A stretch of 64,000 nucleotides of DNA from Ditylenchus dipsaci (lineage: Eukaryota > Nematoda > Chromadorea > Rhabditida > Anguinidae). The stretch lies in NCBI GenBank assembly GCA_004194705.1, contig SADC01000841.1, positions 434,001 to 498,000 on the forward strand, given 5' to 3'. How positions within the stretch are numbered: the stretch's first letter is position 1; every line of letters begins with the position of its first letter. The notes beneath the pieces were generated by a model. That model was not told the DNA's origin, did not search any database, and saw only the letters and a program-made list of their open reading frames with translations. Made by a program: the position numbers and the translations under genes. Positions 25,026 to 37,400 of the stretch are shown piece by piece.

Positions 25026-25488
25026 TTAACACCAAAATCGATCCAGAAAGTTGGGTAGCTTGAGAAGCTTTTACCCAACAAGAAAAGAGTATGTTTGAAT
25101 GGTAAGATTGCACGTATTTGAACACCCCTCAATGTCTTTTAAGTTTAGCTATAACTTTATGGTAACCTCTGTTTGATAGCTCAAATAAAAACAATGATAC
25201 CAAGAATGAAGTAAAAAATTAAGTGTGCCCCTGGTAAATTTGAGCATTAGAGTTCAAAATATTCGCATCTCGATGTGTACCCCCTTCGACCCCAGAGACC
25301 AAAGGGGGACTAAATCAAAGATCGAAAAAAAAATCTTCTAATTTACATATAATCATTCTTAATCGCTAGGAACATTTGCATGGAGCAATTTTGCAAAAAA
25401 ATTTTGATCTCGTTTATAAAAATTTCTGGAGACTCGAAAAGTTGGGAGTTTCATGTCAAATTTCCACCCCTAATAGGGGAACCCCTAA

Positions 25489-25721
25489 AGGGGCACGCCC
25501 ACGCTAATAACAGTTGGTGCCCGGGAATCCAAATTTTTTTCCTAATCATTGAACTTATGTACGGATTTTTCAACTTGGTTTCCAAAAAAATTGAACCTTA
25601 AATTAAATTCCAGGCCTTGTTTAGTTAGAAACCAAGTTGAAAAATCCGTACAGAAGTTCAATGATTAGGAAAAAATTTCGAATTCCCGGGCACCACCTCT
25701 TATTAGCGTGGGCATGCCCCT
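25489..25721. mobile_element. TTAA-type hairpin element, abuts the outer 22974-25474 element
   Basis: It begins CTAA|AGGGGCACGCCCACGC and ends GCGTGGGCATGCCCCT|TTAA. Nearly the whole 233 bp forms one hairpin around AACTTGGTTTC/GAAACCAAGTT. Diverged copies lie at 29948-30180, 48321-48487 and about 48895-48985. Confidence 0.85.
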
Positions 25722-25969
25722 TTAATTGAGTATATAGCACACGAATATATGTCCCAGACCCCGGAAAAAGTGCGTAAAATATTTGTAGTCACAACTTCCG
25801 TACGCTGGCCTACCCCCAAACCTAAGGGCTAATCCTAAACTTGTTGTTCCAAAGGGTAGTCACAGCGATGTTTATAAGGTCAGATTTTCTTAGGGTGGGG
25901 GTTATTCTATACTAGCGCCTAAAAAACTTTTTGTTGAGTAAAATTCTATGAAAAATGTGTGTCTAGAGT

Positions 25970-26038
25970 GGAAATCGAACCCAGGAAGAACTTTGACAGG
26001 CTTCCGATGCTCTTCCACTGAGCTACCCAGCAATCAAC
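25970..26038 (-). repeat. tRNA-derived sequence (SINE-like)
   Basis: On the minus strand TAGCTCAGTGGAAGAGC forms an intact D-arm/A-box, and GGGTTCGATTTCC is a near-canonical B-box about 33 bases later. The acceptor stem halves do not pair and the anticodon loop is too long, so this is not a functional tRNA. A related A-box without B-box lies at 38505-38550, and another A-box copy at 29505-29535. Confidence 0.65.
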
Positions 26039-26756
26039 CCCTGACTTTTTTTATTTTTTATTCCAGGAATACCAACCTCCTCACACTTGTGTCAATAGAC
26101 ATTAAAATTACGTAATACACTTTTTAAAAAATGTCATCTTAAATCCAAATCTTTAGAGGATTGATTATATTTGAAAGAGCTGAGAATCGACTGTTTTAAG
26201 TAGTTTTCCGAAATTTGGACTGCCTAAAATTTTAATTTAACTTAGAAGCTACAATAGATTAAAATTGGGTTTTCAAATTGTCCGGACAAGAATATTTGTA
26301 AAATACAAACAAGATAAGATGAATATGTGAGTCACAACAAAAATGTTGCAATCGCCTCTACCAGGTCCCTCCTGCTCATACATACTGCTACCACTGCTGC
26401 CAATTTGATTGACTTGCAAGCATGACAAACCACCAACAGAGTTAATTTACAGATGGGGAAAGAGGAAGAGAACACAAGTGCAACACTTCAAAAACACACC
26501 GTCACCTTAGCGCCAGCAAATGATTTTGGTCTGCTAATTTTGTTAGTTTTTCAAGCCATCACTAGTATTCCCAAAACAGTCATTGTTTTGTGCACATACA
26601 AATTGTTTAAGCTGTTCGTCTGCAGAAATATTGCAATTTGCTTTTTTTATTGCAATTTACCGAAAAAGAGAGAATAGGGTTTGGAGGTGTTTTTAAACTT
26701 GAAGAATAATTGAATAGCCCAGTCATTTAACCTCGTTGACTAAAACAGCCTTATAC

Positions 26757-27405
26757 TTACAAGGAAACCGCCCGAACTGTACGATCAAATTCGCAAATTC
26801 TGTTAAAGCCATCTTTAAGAGCATGGTCGATTTGTATATTAAAGCTGGAGTTATTTTGGCGGACAGCGACAAAAATTTTGAGTTGTAGGTCAAAGAAAGC
26901 CGGAAAACCCCAAAACGACAGTTTAGGATATTTCAGTGCTCCAATTCTCGGTGTTTCGTTCATCAAGTGCCAAATCTGATCATTATGACCTTATGTTACT
27001 TTTTGATTTTACGTCTGATAGTGATGTTTTTAAAAATCATTTTTAAATTTTCTGAAAACTCAAATTTTAGTGATGAAATGTGCCGTGAAAATTTAAGTTT
27101 TCAGAAAACTTTGAAATAATTTCTAAAACATCACTATCAGACGTAAAATCAAAAAGTAACATAAGGTCATAATAATCAGATTTGGCACTTGATAACTTGA
27201 TAAAACACCGAGGATTGGAGCACTGAAATATCCAAAATTGGCGTTTTTGGGGGTTTCCGGCTTTCTTTGACCTACAACTCAGAATTTTAGTCGCTGTCCG
27301 CCAGAATAACTCCGGCTACACTATACAAATCGACCATGCTCTACAAGATGGCTTTTACAGAATTTAGGAATTTGATCGTACAGTTCGGGCGGTTTCTTTG
27401 TTAGT
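26757..27405. repeat. 650-bp near-perfect hairpin
   Basis: The left arm starts AAGGAAACCGCCCGAACTGT; the right arm ends with its complement ACAGTTCGGGCGGTTTCTTTG. Pairing continues for about 260 bases on each side. The middle holds a smaller palindrome around CATCACTATCAGACGTAAAATC. A diverged fragment lies at 34250-34335. No coding capacity. Confidence 0.85.
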
Positions 27406-28377
27406 TTTCAAATATTTTATAGAATATCGTAGAGTCAAAATTTTTGAGTATATTCAAAAATTTTAAATATATTTTAAAGCACGATTAGTATACTCATTAG
27501 AGAATATTGGGCACAACTGTATCGATCAACAAAATTTCGAACGAAATCCACCTGAATAGTTAGCAAATGTTCCTAATAACCTCAAACAAAGTATTCTAAA
27601 AATCAAAAACATCTAAGCTTTCAACCAAATAGCACGAAAGCAGACTATAATAGTCTAAAGTAGTGCTTTCGAAAGCTTTATATCATGGGCAAAGTCAATG
27701 TTCGGAATCCTGCTTTGCTTAATGGCATCATTTGGTAATAATAACGGGCTGTGTGTGTGTGCCTAGAGGGCGTATATCAGAACGAATTTATTTGGCTGGA
27801 TGTGTAATGTGTCTTTATTAGGAGGTATTATGCAAAAGAACATGGTCAATGACATTGAAAAATTTGTTCTCTTAGAAGAAGATGCGCAAGGATAATAATG
27901 AGTGCTCATCATCACTACTCTTTTTATTGAACGTCAATGCTATAAAAGAATTTAGCAGACTTATCTGTTTTAGAAAAAACATCCTTTTTTGTCCCAAGAG
28001 CATACTCTCCTACACCAACAGCAACTACTCATTTTAAAATTGGCGGTGATCATACCTGCACACCCTAAAAATTGCTGTTAGAGCGCCAGACAGCAAAATA
28101 GTCAAAGTAATCTCAGGTCAACTAAATTGATGTATCATTTGGCCATTCAGTTCTCAGAAAAGTCTAAAACAGGGTTACATACATTGTTAGCGGAGTCACT
28201 TTTTCAGATTCTTTTGTGGGCTACATGGTCGAAATGATAAATCAGTATAATTTTTTATAATTAATACAGCCGAATAAACAAATATTTATACACTAAACTG
28301 AAAAAATTGTGTCAACTTTCAAGAAGTTTATCTTTCGATGACAGTTCTAATCCCAATTCCTATTTAAAAATATTTAA

Positions 28378-28906
28378 AAAGCCATCGCGGTTGATGAAAA
28401 TGGCAATTTCGAGTTTTCGAATTGGCGGGGGTACAGCCAAATATGCGGAAAATGTTTTTCGAATTATTTTTATCTGCATTTAAATTTTAAATCAAAACTC
28501 TTTTTTTCCATCACATAATCCTTCCTTTGTGGAAGTATCAAGCTATTTCCCGGCAAACAGCCAAAACTGGCTCTGCAGAAAAGTGTGAATTTCTCAACCA
28601 TATTGAAATGACTTTAAAATTTTTTATTTTGGCTCAAATAGAAACAGAAATCTAAATATACGGAGGGAATAAAAGAAGTTGAAATTTTTTTTTTTCACCA
28701 ACAGTAAACTTTTTAATTCATCACGAGATTGCTTCTGCCTTTTATTTTTATCTGCCATTGTCAAGAAACGCAAGACTCGACTAGTCGATGGTTCCAAATT
28801 TCGAATTTTTTTAAATGCAAACAGAACAAAAAAATAAAAACGTTTTCGAAATAAAAGAGCTGTCCAAAAACTCGAAATTGCCATTGTCTTCAACGGCATT
28901 GGTCCT
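28378..28906. mobile_element. TTAA-type element, first of a chain of three
   Basis: The left end AAAGCCATCGCGGTTGATG and right end CATCAAC-like CTTCAACGGCATTGGTCCT are inverted and share ATGGCAATTTCGAG. It is flanked by TTAA on both sides (28374-28377 and 28907-28910). Confidence 0.65.
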
Positions 28907-28910
28907 TTAA

Positions 28911-29146
28911 AGGGGCATACCAGCGCGTTACACGGCAATTAAGGCGAAGACCAGTAATTTATTTCTCTCATGACTACTTTCTATAAGTGATCTACCTGAT
29001 CCGGTGAAAGTTTCCTGCCTTCTTTTAAAAAGTAGGATAAGGTCATAAATGTCAGAATTAAGTTGAAACGAGTGAAAGCAAGGACAATTTTCAAATAATT
29101 GGTGGTCCCCGCCTTAATTTGCAGTGTAACGCGCCGGTATGTCTCT
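28911..29146. mobile_element. TTAA-type element, second of the chain
   Basis: It begins AGGGGCATACCAGCGCGTTA and ends AACGCGCCGGTATGTCTCT, with TTAA at 28907-28910 and 29147-29150. Inner arms pair GGCAATTAAGGCG with CGCCTTAATTTGC. Confidence 0.75.
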
Positions 29147-29150
29147 TTAA

Positions 29151-29655
29151 AGGACCATAGCCTTCGCCGACAATGAGAATTTCAAACATTTAAATGCGCG
29201 CGGGACACCTTGTCTCGAAAATATCGAAATGTTTTTTGACTATGTTGATATTTAATTGACCAAAAACGACAAAGCATGAACTGGGAATTGAACCTACAGC
29301 AAATATGCACCGGCTTCCGCTCTATGGAGACAAGCCAGTTCACCCCGTTTTTTAGAATGACCATTTTGTCACAAAAAAGTTCCCCAAACATATTTTTTAA
29401 CTTGTTTGTAGTTCGGCCAATATGTTTGAGTCCGTCCTAACATACTCTGGCCTACCCTTGCCTAAGCCTAAAACAAAAACGGGTCTAATGGCCGTTTACC
29501 CCGCTGTATACCACTGAGCCACCGATACTTTCAATTTCAATAAAGTATAACTGCCTCACTATATTAACAATGAAAATTACTAGAACAATTTAGGAGTAAA
29601 AAAGTGTCCCGAGCGCATTCTAACGTGTAAAATTCTCGGCAACGGCTATGGTCCT
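29151..29655. mobile_element. TTAA-type element, third of the chain, with tRNA-like core
   Basis: It begins AGGACCATAGCCTTCGCCGA and ends CGGCAACGGCTATGGTCCT, followed by TTAA. The interior, on the minus strand, carries a B-box-like GGTTCAATTCCC (about 29285) and an A-box-like GGCTCAGTGGTATACAGCGG (29505-29530), probably from two separate tRNA-like insertions. Confidence 0.75.
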
Positions 29656-29947
29656 TTAAAAGGTTTGACAAAAGAACCACCTAAAAACACTATATACTAT
29701 TGTTACAGTCCAACTAAAGAACAACTATTTTCCGAAAACATTTCTGAACAAAATATCTTTTTGTACTGCAATCATGTTTGCTTCCTTAAGCTGCTGCAGC
29801 TGCTATGACATAATTATCATCATCTACCACCAGCTACTATTATTATTTCTAGTAAAGGCACAAAAAATCATTATAGTCAGACAACCATGAAAAGAATACA
29901 GTTTTCCGATTTATAAGGATTTATGAAGAGATCGGGTGTTAGCTTAA

Positions 29948-30180
29948 AAGGCCATTGCCGTCTACGACAACGATTGTCCCCGTCAATTCAAAAAATTTCC
30001 TAATCATTAAGTTTCTGTCCGCATTTTTCAACTTGGTTTTTAACAAAACCATACCTATAATTAAATTCTAGGACTTTTTTTGTTAGAAACCAAGTTGAAA
30101 AATCCGTACAGAAGTTCAATGGTTAAGAAAAAGATTTTTAAATTGGCGGGGGACAATTTAAAACAGGTGACCGTGGCCCT
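29948..30180. mobile_element. TTAA-type hairpin element
   Basis: TTAA|AAGGCCATTGCCGTC on the left and GTGACCGTGGCCCT|TTAA on the right. The hairpin core AACTTGGTTT/GAAACCAAGTT is shared with 25489-25721, but the ends resemble the AGGACCAT subgroup, so the copy looks mosaic. Confidence 0.75.
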
Positions 30181-30189
30181 TTAAAAATT

Positions 30190-31390
30190 TTTTGCTTTAT
30201 GCAAGACCAATTTAAAATTGCAAATAATGCTTCCAAATGAGCACCTTATGGGTTCAGTTCAATATGGCTAAATATAAAAAAAACGCGAGAGATGAAAAAC
30301 AGGGTATTAAGCAAAAAAAAACACAATGAAAGTATAAAAAAAACCAACCTCGGTTGGGTGCCTTTCTAGTGGTAGCTAAAATTGTTTGAAAAAAATTGAC
30401 CTCTGAGGTGGCAACAGCATTAGTTACGAAAATTTAAGTAAGAGCGACTGATTTGCTCAGATTGTACACCAATAGTGGATTTGTTTCTTGATTAGTCTTA
30501 TTTTTTAGTTGTTTGGATGTCAGTTTAATATTTTGGAATATTTTCATTACTTTCATAAAATCTTGATTTAAGTCTCAAATTTTTTGTAAATTAAATAAAA
30601 AATGTTATTGTGTGGTAATAGAAGCCTAGGAAATTCTCTGCAAATGATGTAAGTTGAAGATAAAAAAGTAGTTAATTTGAAGAGAAAACTGTCTCTCATT
30701 TCAATTGCATGCAATTAGATTAGTTTTCTGGTCTCACTACAACTAGACACATCCTAGTAGCTTTGAAGTAAATGTATTAGAATACATATAAACAATAAAA
30801 AAAAATATTCAAAATTTCTTTAATTTCTTCACAATACTTGCTAAATTTAACGTCTGAGGTGTGCCATTTTTCTCATTTGTCTCAAAAGTATCGTACATCT
30901 TCATAATGCAGTCCTCAAAATATTAAATTTGATCAATTATACAGATCTACTTGGCTTTCAATAAATAATACATACCAAGCAGCTGTCCATGCCCATTAGA
31001 CCCACTAAAGTTTGAACCAGTGAAGAATTTAGACCTTAATATAATATGGGCTGACTGTGTCAAAAAGGTCGAAAATGTATTTGTTTAACCTCCCATAAAA
31101 CTGTCAGCGGTCAGCTTGTCGCAGTTAACAAGAAAAATAAAATACGAAAATAAAATCACAGCGATTACTGTTAGTTGTCTATTCATTTTTATAAATAAAT
31201 GCAACCTGGAAAAATTGGGTAGTAGTTTTATGTGAGGGATACTCCATTTTTATGGTATGAAGCTGTTCAAACAAAGCTGAATGAATCAATACGAGTTGAC
31301 TTTATTAAACTTCTGCAGATATTCGCAAGCACTTTGTCTTCTTTTTCACTCAATAATTTCGATACAAATACTTGGAGGTAACCATCGCTT
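30190..31390. other. Gene-free stretch, nothing recognised
   Basis: AT-rich sequence with no exon, tRNA or inverted repeat that I can support. Confidence 0.35.
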
Positions 31391-31392
31391 AA

Positions 31393-31760
31393 AGGACCAT
31401 ACTTGTTGATGCAAATGAGAATTTGACAAATTCAAATTCGCGCGGGACACTTCTCTTTCGTCTATCGCTGTACTCTTTTGAGTCGCTCGAAGTAACTCCA
31501 AAGAGTAACTCCAAAGACCAATTTCTAATTCAATTTTTAACACTAACTCATATAAGACAGTTGTAGGGCAATGAACATTTGCGAACTTGTCCGATCTTGC
31601 AATGTCGAGCAACGTTGGGCTCGACTAGTAAACGGTTCTATATTTTGAAAAAATTTTACATGCAAACAAAAACAGTTCGAAAGCATTATTGAAAAATGAG
31701 GGTGGTCCCGCGCGAATTCAAAATTTCCAAATTGCTGTGCTTATCAAGTTGCATGGTTCT
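31393..31760. mobile_element. TTAA-type element
   Basis: TTAA|AGGACCATACTTGTTGATGC on the left; AAGTTGCATGGTTCT|TTAA on the right. Both sides carry the CGCGCGGGAC / GTCCCGCGCG words of the 29151 subgroup. No coding capacity. Confidence 0.7.
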
Positions 31761-32047
31761 TTAAGTTCATCCTAACGAAAAGTTCATCCTACGCTGACCT
31801 ACTTTTACCTGATATTTATCTTAAAAACTCACAAAAACAACAACAGGGGGACCAAGGCATAACCCCCATTGAAGGGTAGGGCCCATTTTTTTAATAAGAG
31901 TTGATACTACAGGTTCAATGAGCGGTGAAAAAAATTTCCGTTAAAATGCTAGTTATTGCTCCTCTAACCCTCAATGTATTTCTTAGATGGTACTATTATT
32001 ATTAGTTGTTAAAAAGACGTTTTATTGGGGTTTGCTGTCATTATAGC

Positions 32048-32168
32048 AAAACGCTCGATTCAGTGTATACTATTGACTGCTTTGTTCAGAAACCCTCGAT
32101 ATAGTGTACTCTCGATATAGTGTATATTTTTCTGATCCCGGGAGCTACACTGTATCGAGAGTGGACTG
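32048..32168. repeat. Element of the CTCGATATAGTGTA family
   Basis: CTCGATATAGTGTACTCTCG pairs with TGTATCGAGAGTGGACTG, followed by TA at 32169-32170. It is a short, TA-flanked Tigger/pogo-like remnant; the left end is diverged. Confidence 0.6.
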
Positions 32169-32984
32169 TATTCTGAAGCGTTTATCTTGCAGAGCAAAGT
32201 CGATTTACTTATAGGCTTTCCTGCTTTTTTCACACAGAAAGAAAAAATCGGCGTGGCAATACCTGAGCGATGAGATTTGCGACATATGATTTACAAACAA
32301 CATATTTAGCGGAACACGATTTGCACATTAGTTTACCGTAAATACTCTATTAAACGGCCCCTCTTGAGGACCTATATATCAGCCTAGAAAAAAAATTGCA
32401 AATCTGTTTTTCGCGTTTTCTTAGTTAGCACGAGCTTACCTGATCCACTTTTAAAATTTTGGTTGAGCACGCGAAAATCTCAAAATCGACCCAAATTTTT
32501 TCCGACTTTTTTAGGGTTGAAAAGTGAACGGCCCGGGCCGTTTAACACTCCAAAGGCTGAGCGGCACTTTTGCTTAGCTGGACTCAAAATTCCACGCTGA
32601 ATATGATGGTGTTTTTGGTTTTTGAAATTTTCGTCAAAATTTTTTTGCTAGAGACTTTTGAAAAGTGGAGCTTTTTAGAATTTTGTCTTGGCACGAAAGT
32701 ACGAAAAATGATTATAAGTTCTTATATACTGATAATTTTTTCCAGATGTAAATTGCATCTTGTAGAAAAGATTCAGGGCTATCTTTTTACCAGTTATTTG
32801 CTTATGTGTCATAAAAGTTTACTGCTGAAAAATCCCAAAGATTATAGTGTCAGCCATTTGATAAGGACTCATCTTTAAGAGATTATAACTTTTTCACATT
32901 GGACTAATCAGATGTGAACAGTGTTTTGTTTTGTAGAAACTTTCGTGGAGATTTCGAATCTGCAAAAAAAGTCATCAAAATAAT

Positions 32985-33382
32985 TTTCTTGCAGAGTTTT
33001 GGCTTCTGTAAATTAGGTCACTAAAGTTTGTCTCCACTGCAATGCAAACTGACAATTTTAAAAATTAAATAGCGGGTTTGTGTTCAAGGTTACGATTTGC
33101 TTAAAAACTGCTATTTTAATAATAAGATCAGTGTCAAATATTGAATTCCTCTCAAGACAGAAGTTTTTTAAATATTCAATTTTTTTTAAGTTTGAATAAA
33201 ATTTGTCTTGAGAGGAATTCAATATTTGACACTGATCTTATCATTAAAATAGCAGTTTTTAAGCAAATCGTAACGTTGAACACGAACCCGCTATTTAATT
33301 TTTAAAATTGTCAGTTTGCATTGCAGTGGAGACAAACTTTAGTGACCTAATTTACAGAAGCCAAAACTCTGCAAGAAAATTA
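32985..33382. repeat. 400-bp near-perfect hairpin
   Basis: The arms of about 185 bp are inverted copies: TTGGCTTCTGTAAATTAGG on the left and CCTAATTTACAGAAGCCAA on the right, with a 30-bp A/T spacer near 33170-33200. No coding capacity. Confidence 0.9.
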
Positions 33383-33429
33383 AACTGCAGTAAATGTGAC
33401 CGAATGTTTGAGCTGCATCCTTATGTCCT

Positions 33430-33985
33430 GCAAGATCTCCGGCTGATGATTTTCACACCAAGATATGAGCCGCGAAATTTGTGCCGGAGGATTCACTGCT
33501 GTACTAGACAAGAGAGTGTGAGATTTGAACCGCAATATATGCGCAAGTAAAATTTGCGCTGCATTTATTGCAATGCGATATTTGCGACGCAATATTTGAG
33601 CTGTATTTTTTTGCACTGCAAGATTTGCGACGCAAGATTTTTTATGGAAAAAAATTGCAAGGTTTTTCAATAACGATGGGCGAAATCGGAATCTTTGCAA
33701 TTTTTGGGACAAAACTGTAAAAACGGAACTGGCAAAAGTTTTCAAAATCAAGGAAATCAGATATGAAGCGAAAATCTTGCGTCGCAATTCTTGCAGTGCA
33801 AATATTGCGTCGCAAATATTGCAGTACAAAAAATGCAGCGCGAATCTTCGGGCGCAAATTTTGCAGTTCAAATTTCACACTCTCTAGCATAATAATCGCA
33901 AAACCTCCGGCACAATTCCCGCGTCGCATACCTTGGTTTGCATAACGTGAGGAGCAAATCTTGCATTGTGCAAGTCATCTTGCAT
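33430..33985. repeat. Inverted-repeat element made of GCGACGCAA words
   Basis: The outer pair GTGCCGGAGG / CCTCCGGCAC and inner pair AGAGAGTGTGAGATTTGAAC / TTCAAATTTCACACTCTCT are inverted. Inside, both arms are tandem strings of ~15-bp words (TTGCGACGCAATAT, TTGCACTGCAAGAT). It directly abuts the hairpin at 32985-33382. Confidence 0.7.
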
Positions 33986-34459
33986 GACTTGCACAAGTGC
34001 ATAATCTGCCCTTCATATGGTGACACCCCAGAAGATCAATCCTAAGCAAGGTCCGTTAACACATTGAAATCCATATGTTAAAAAAATGTAGGACCCAGCT
34101 GCGGATCGAAGTTTTGGGGTTTCAATGTATTAAGGCTTGACTGTAGAAAAAATGTTTTCGAAAATCCACAGGGGACCAATTTCGGTCTATTTCGACATGT
34201 TTCTAGAGTCTTCAGATTTGATTTTTTCTTTCTGTGGGGAAAAAAGCCGGAAATTCCATACGTAAATCGACTATGCTCTACAAAATAAACGCTTCAGAAT
34301 ACGCGAATTTACAGTTCGTGGAGTTCCCTTGTTAGACTTTTTCTTTGCCTCAATAAGAAGGAAGCTTTCCAAACTACCTTTTTAGCATTATTTACGGCTA
34401 ATTTTGTATAGATGGTTTGTTGCAGTGTAGACTTTCAGGCTGTGTATGTTCATTTTGTA

Positions 34460-37400
34460 ATGAAAAGAAAAATAATAATAATTATTGTGCTACAAACCCA
34501 AATAGTTTTGATGTATAGCTTGTTACCTGGAGACTGGCCTCTGAACAACACAAACAATGTAGGTCATCACCCTACTACTCTATTTATCATTAAGTAGGCG
34601 AATAAGTTTCCGGACTGGCCATTAGATCGAAAGTTTCCATTCTTGTCACACGTCACATATTGTCGAAAAAACCGGGAATCTGGCCAACTCTATTTGGCAG
34701 TTTATCGCAATTTCCGCACGTTTTATTTAGCTCGTAAAGTGTAAGCTCGTAAAGTTTGCTGCAACCTAGCTTAAACTCGAATTTCAGTATTTCTCAAATA
34801 ATACCTTGGTTTTTTCCTTATTGCTAGCAAAACGTGAATATTCATATAAAAATGATAGTTTAGTTAATAACGAAAATACCGTATTTATTCTAATAGAACA
34901 CCATGGTGATCTTTTTTAAACCTCCAAACACGTTTTTGACTTCATGATAAAATGCCCCTCTAATTTTGGCCCTAAGGGGTGGTGCTCCAATACAGACTGG
35001 TGCTCTATTAGAATAAATACGGTAATTATAAAAAAAATTCATCTGGGACTCAAAATTTATTAAATTTTGATTCCAATCCGGAAATGTATCCGCCAACCTA
35101 ATAATAGTCGGCACACCCTAATTCATAAGCGTGTTATTAGCACTGTGTCTAACCGCTTTTTAGACTGTTTTTGAACAAATTACCTCCCGATATATAGCCA
35201 GTAAGATAAGCTAAATTTGCGAAGTCATTGTGAAAAGGTAATATTACCGGTCATAATCTGGTAATATTACCGGTCATAATATAGATTACGACCGGATAAT
35301 TAAAAATCGGTCATATTCTTTTTCAGCAAGCAGGAAATCGGGCCGGAGTTCGGTATACCAACTCTTCCCAAAAAGGGTTCGAAACACGTTTTTGTGTGTT
35401 TTGGGCCTGAAACGTGTAGAAAACATGTTTTCAGATGGAGGACGGCAGTTTTTTTAAATTTTTTGGACTAAATTTTGACTTTTCGAGTTGGGGACCATCG
35501 TAAAGGGTACTGGATGGTAGCTGGATATGGACATAGCATTTGAACTTCACTTAATGCATAAAAGTATTCGAGGGTACTGGTAATATTTGATTAATAATGC
35601 AAGAAATTCGGCGTTGAAGCAATCAAAGAGATTAATCGATAAAATTTTCTTTAATATTATAAAAAAGATCATGACCAGAATATGACCGGAAAAGAAGAAA
35701 AAAATTACCGGTAATATTACCGCAAAAGATTATGAGCGGTCATTTCCACATTCTAGTGAGGAGTCATCGAAAATTAGCTCAAAAACACAATGAGAAAATA
35801 GTCAACGGGAGGCCGTTTATTAAAATCAATACTGTAATTCTTTAAATCACTAAATTATTTTTTAGTGTTTTGCTACTAGCTCACAGTTAGACAGTGACCA
35901 TTTATTACTGAAATTACCTCAAACACACACCCGAAACAAAAGATCTGATGAAATGGTCGCTTCAAACCGCCATGTCTACACTGGTGATGAGGACGGAGAT
36001 TATAGACAAGATTACTCTAAAAAGAAGGATTCCAGTCGAAAAAGCCATAGGAAGTTCTTTGTCCACAAAAAGAGGAGAAGAAGAAGACGAAGCGAGGAAG
36101 AAACGAGCTATAACTATCAAAGTACTGAGATGGAAAGCAGAGAAGCAAAAGATGCATCTAGTAACCATCTTTACCATCAAACCATCACCATGGGTGTGGG
36201 TTCTGGTCAGCAAGTTGAGCATAAAAAGAAAACTAGGAGAAAAGAAAACAAAAGTTTGTGTTATGTTAATTAAAAGTGTGTAACACCACACAAACCATTA
36301 ATCAATTTAGAAAGTCGGCATAATTATCACAACAAGAAACCTGATTTAGACCATCATCATTCTAATAGGCACTCGAGCCACCAACCTTATCACTCGAGCC
36401 ACCAACCTTACCAGCAGCATCACCATACTACTGATCACCGTTTCGAACACAAGCACTCTTCGCAACACCACATTGGTCATAAATACGAGTATAAAAAGAG
36501 AAAAAGTGCCGAACAAGAAGATAAACAAGAACATCAATATCAAAATTTCAATGCCGATAATCACAAAGTTGTTCCAGAAACACCGCAAAAACCCAAATTG
36601 GAAAATACACAGCAAAAAGTAAGTAAAGTATCTTTCCAATAGATGGGTAACCCCTTAATTCAAAATAGTGTTCTTGGCATTGTGTTTTTGACGCATCCAC
36701 TCTCCGACCAGTTATCACCCATTTTATAGACAGAGAGATTAGCTACAAATTCAAGGGTAATGTTTGCCTCAGAGTATAATTCAAAAAATAGGTGAAAAAT
36801 ACAAACAAGTTTTTCGAATTTAAGAGTGCCTTCTATTACATTGAACACGGTAGTATGCAATGAACTTTATATTAAAAGTACCCATACATGATAACCCTAA
36901 TGCTAAATGATCCATTGCTTTCAACTTTAAAAGGCTGAAATATATGAACAAGCTTAGCTTAAGCAGCTCTTTTGTGCTTCAAAAGAAAATGGTAGATATT
37001 CTATTGTGTTTTTTCGACTCTAAAGGCATTTCTAGATTAAAAAGTCAATAAAAAGTCACTTACACACAAATATTCTTATTGTTTTAGGTGAATCTAAATC
37101 AAAAGGGAAAGCCAACGAAGTGGTCAACATGATCATTAATATGGCTGAAATGGGCGTTCTTAATCCTGGCTGTCAGGTAATATCACTCTACCAAACCATT
37201 CAATTTTAAATTTTTTTTTAGATGTGTGCCATAAAATTTCTGGAAGAAGCTCTGTTTGGAGAGTTTGCTTTACTTGCCAATTTTGTCAATCGTGAGCTTA
37301 GTTTTAAGTCAAAATATTCTGTTAACAATCCCTTTATAGCCAAAACCCTGAAAAGAATGAGATTAATCATAGATTTTGTCAAAGGTATGCTAATCATATT

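Larger units (their letters stand above)
22974..25474. mobile_element. Outer 2.5-kb inverted-repeat element containing a second element
   Basis: The left arm (about 22974-23222) and right arm (about 25224-25474) are inverted copies over roughly 250 bp. They start CTATTAGGGGTGGAAATTTG and include TCGAAGGGGG..GGTACACATCGAG and AATTTACCAGGG. The 1.4-kb element at 23617-25025 lies inside, with about 390 bp between it and the left arm. Conservation suggests a real element or a large duplication hairpin. No transposase recognised. Confidence 0.75.

Noticed and set aside
25970..26038. Functional tRNA gene on the minus strand
   Set aside because: D-arm and B-box are good, but the acceptor stem does not pair and the anticodon loop is too large, so I call it tRNA-derived.
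26453..26677. 74-residue open frame with a membrane-like segment after a TTTACAG
   Set aside because: Suggestive start context, but no partner exon, no domain and no conservation evidence; left unannotated.
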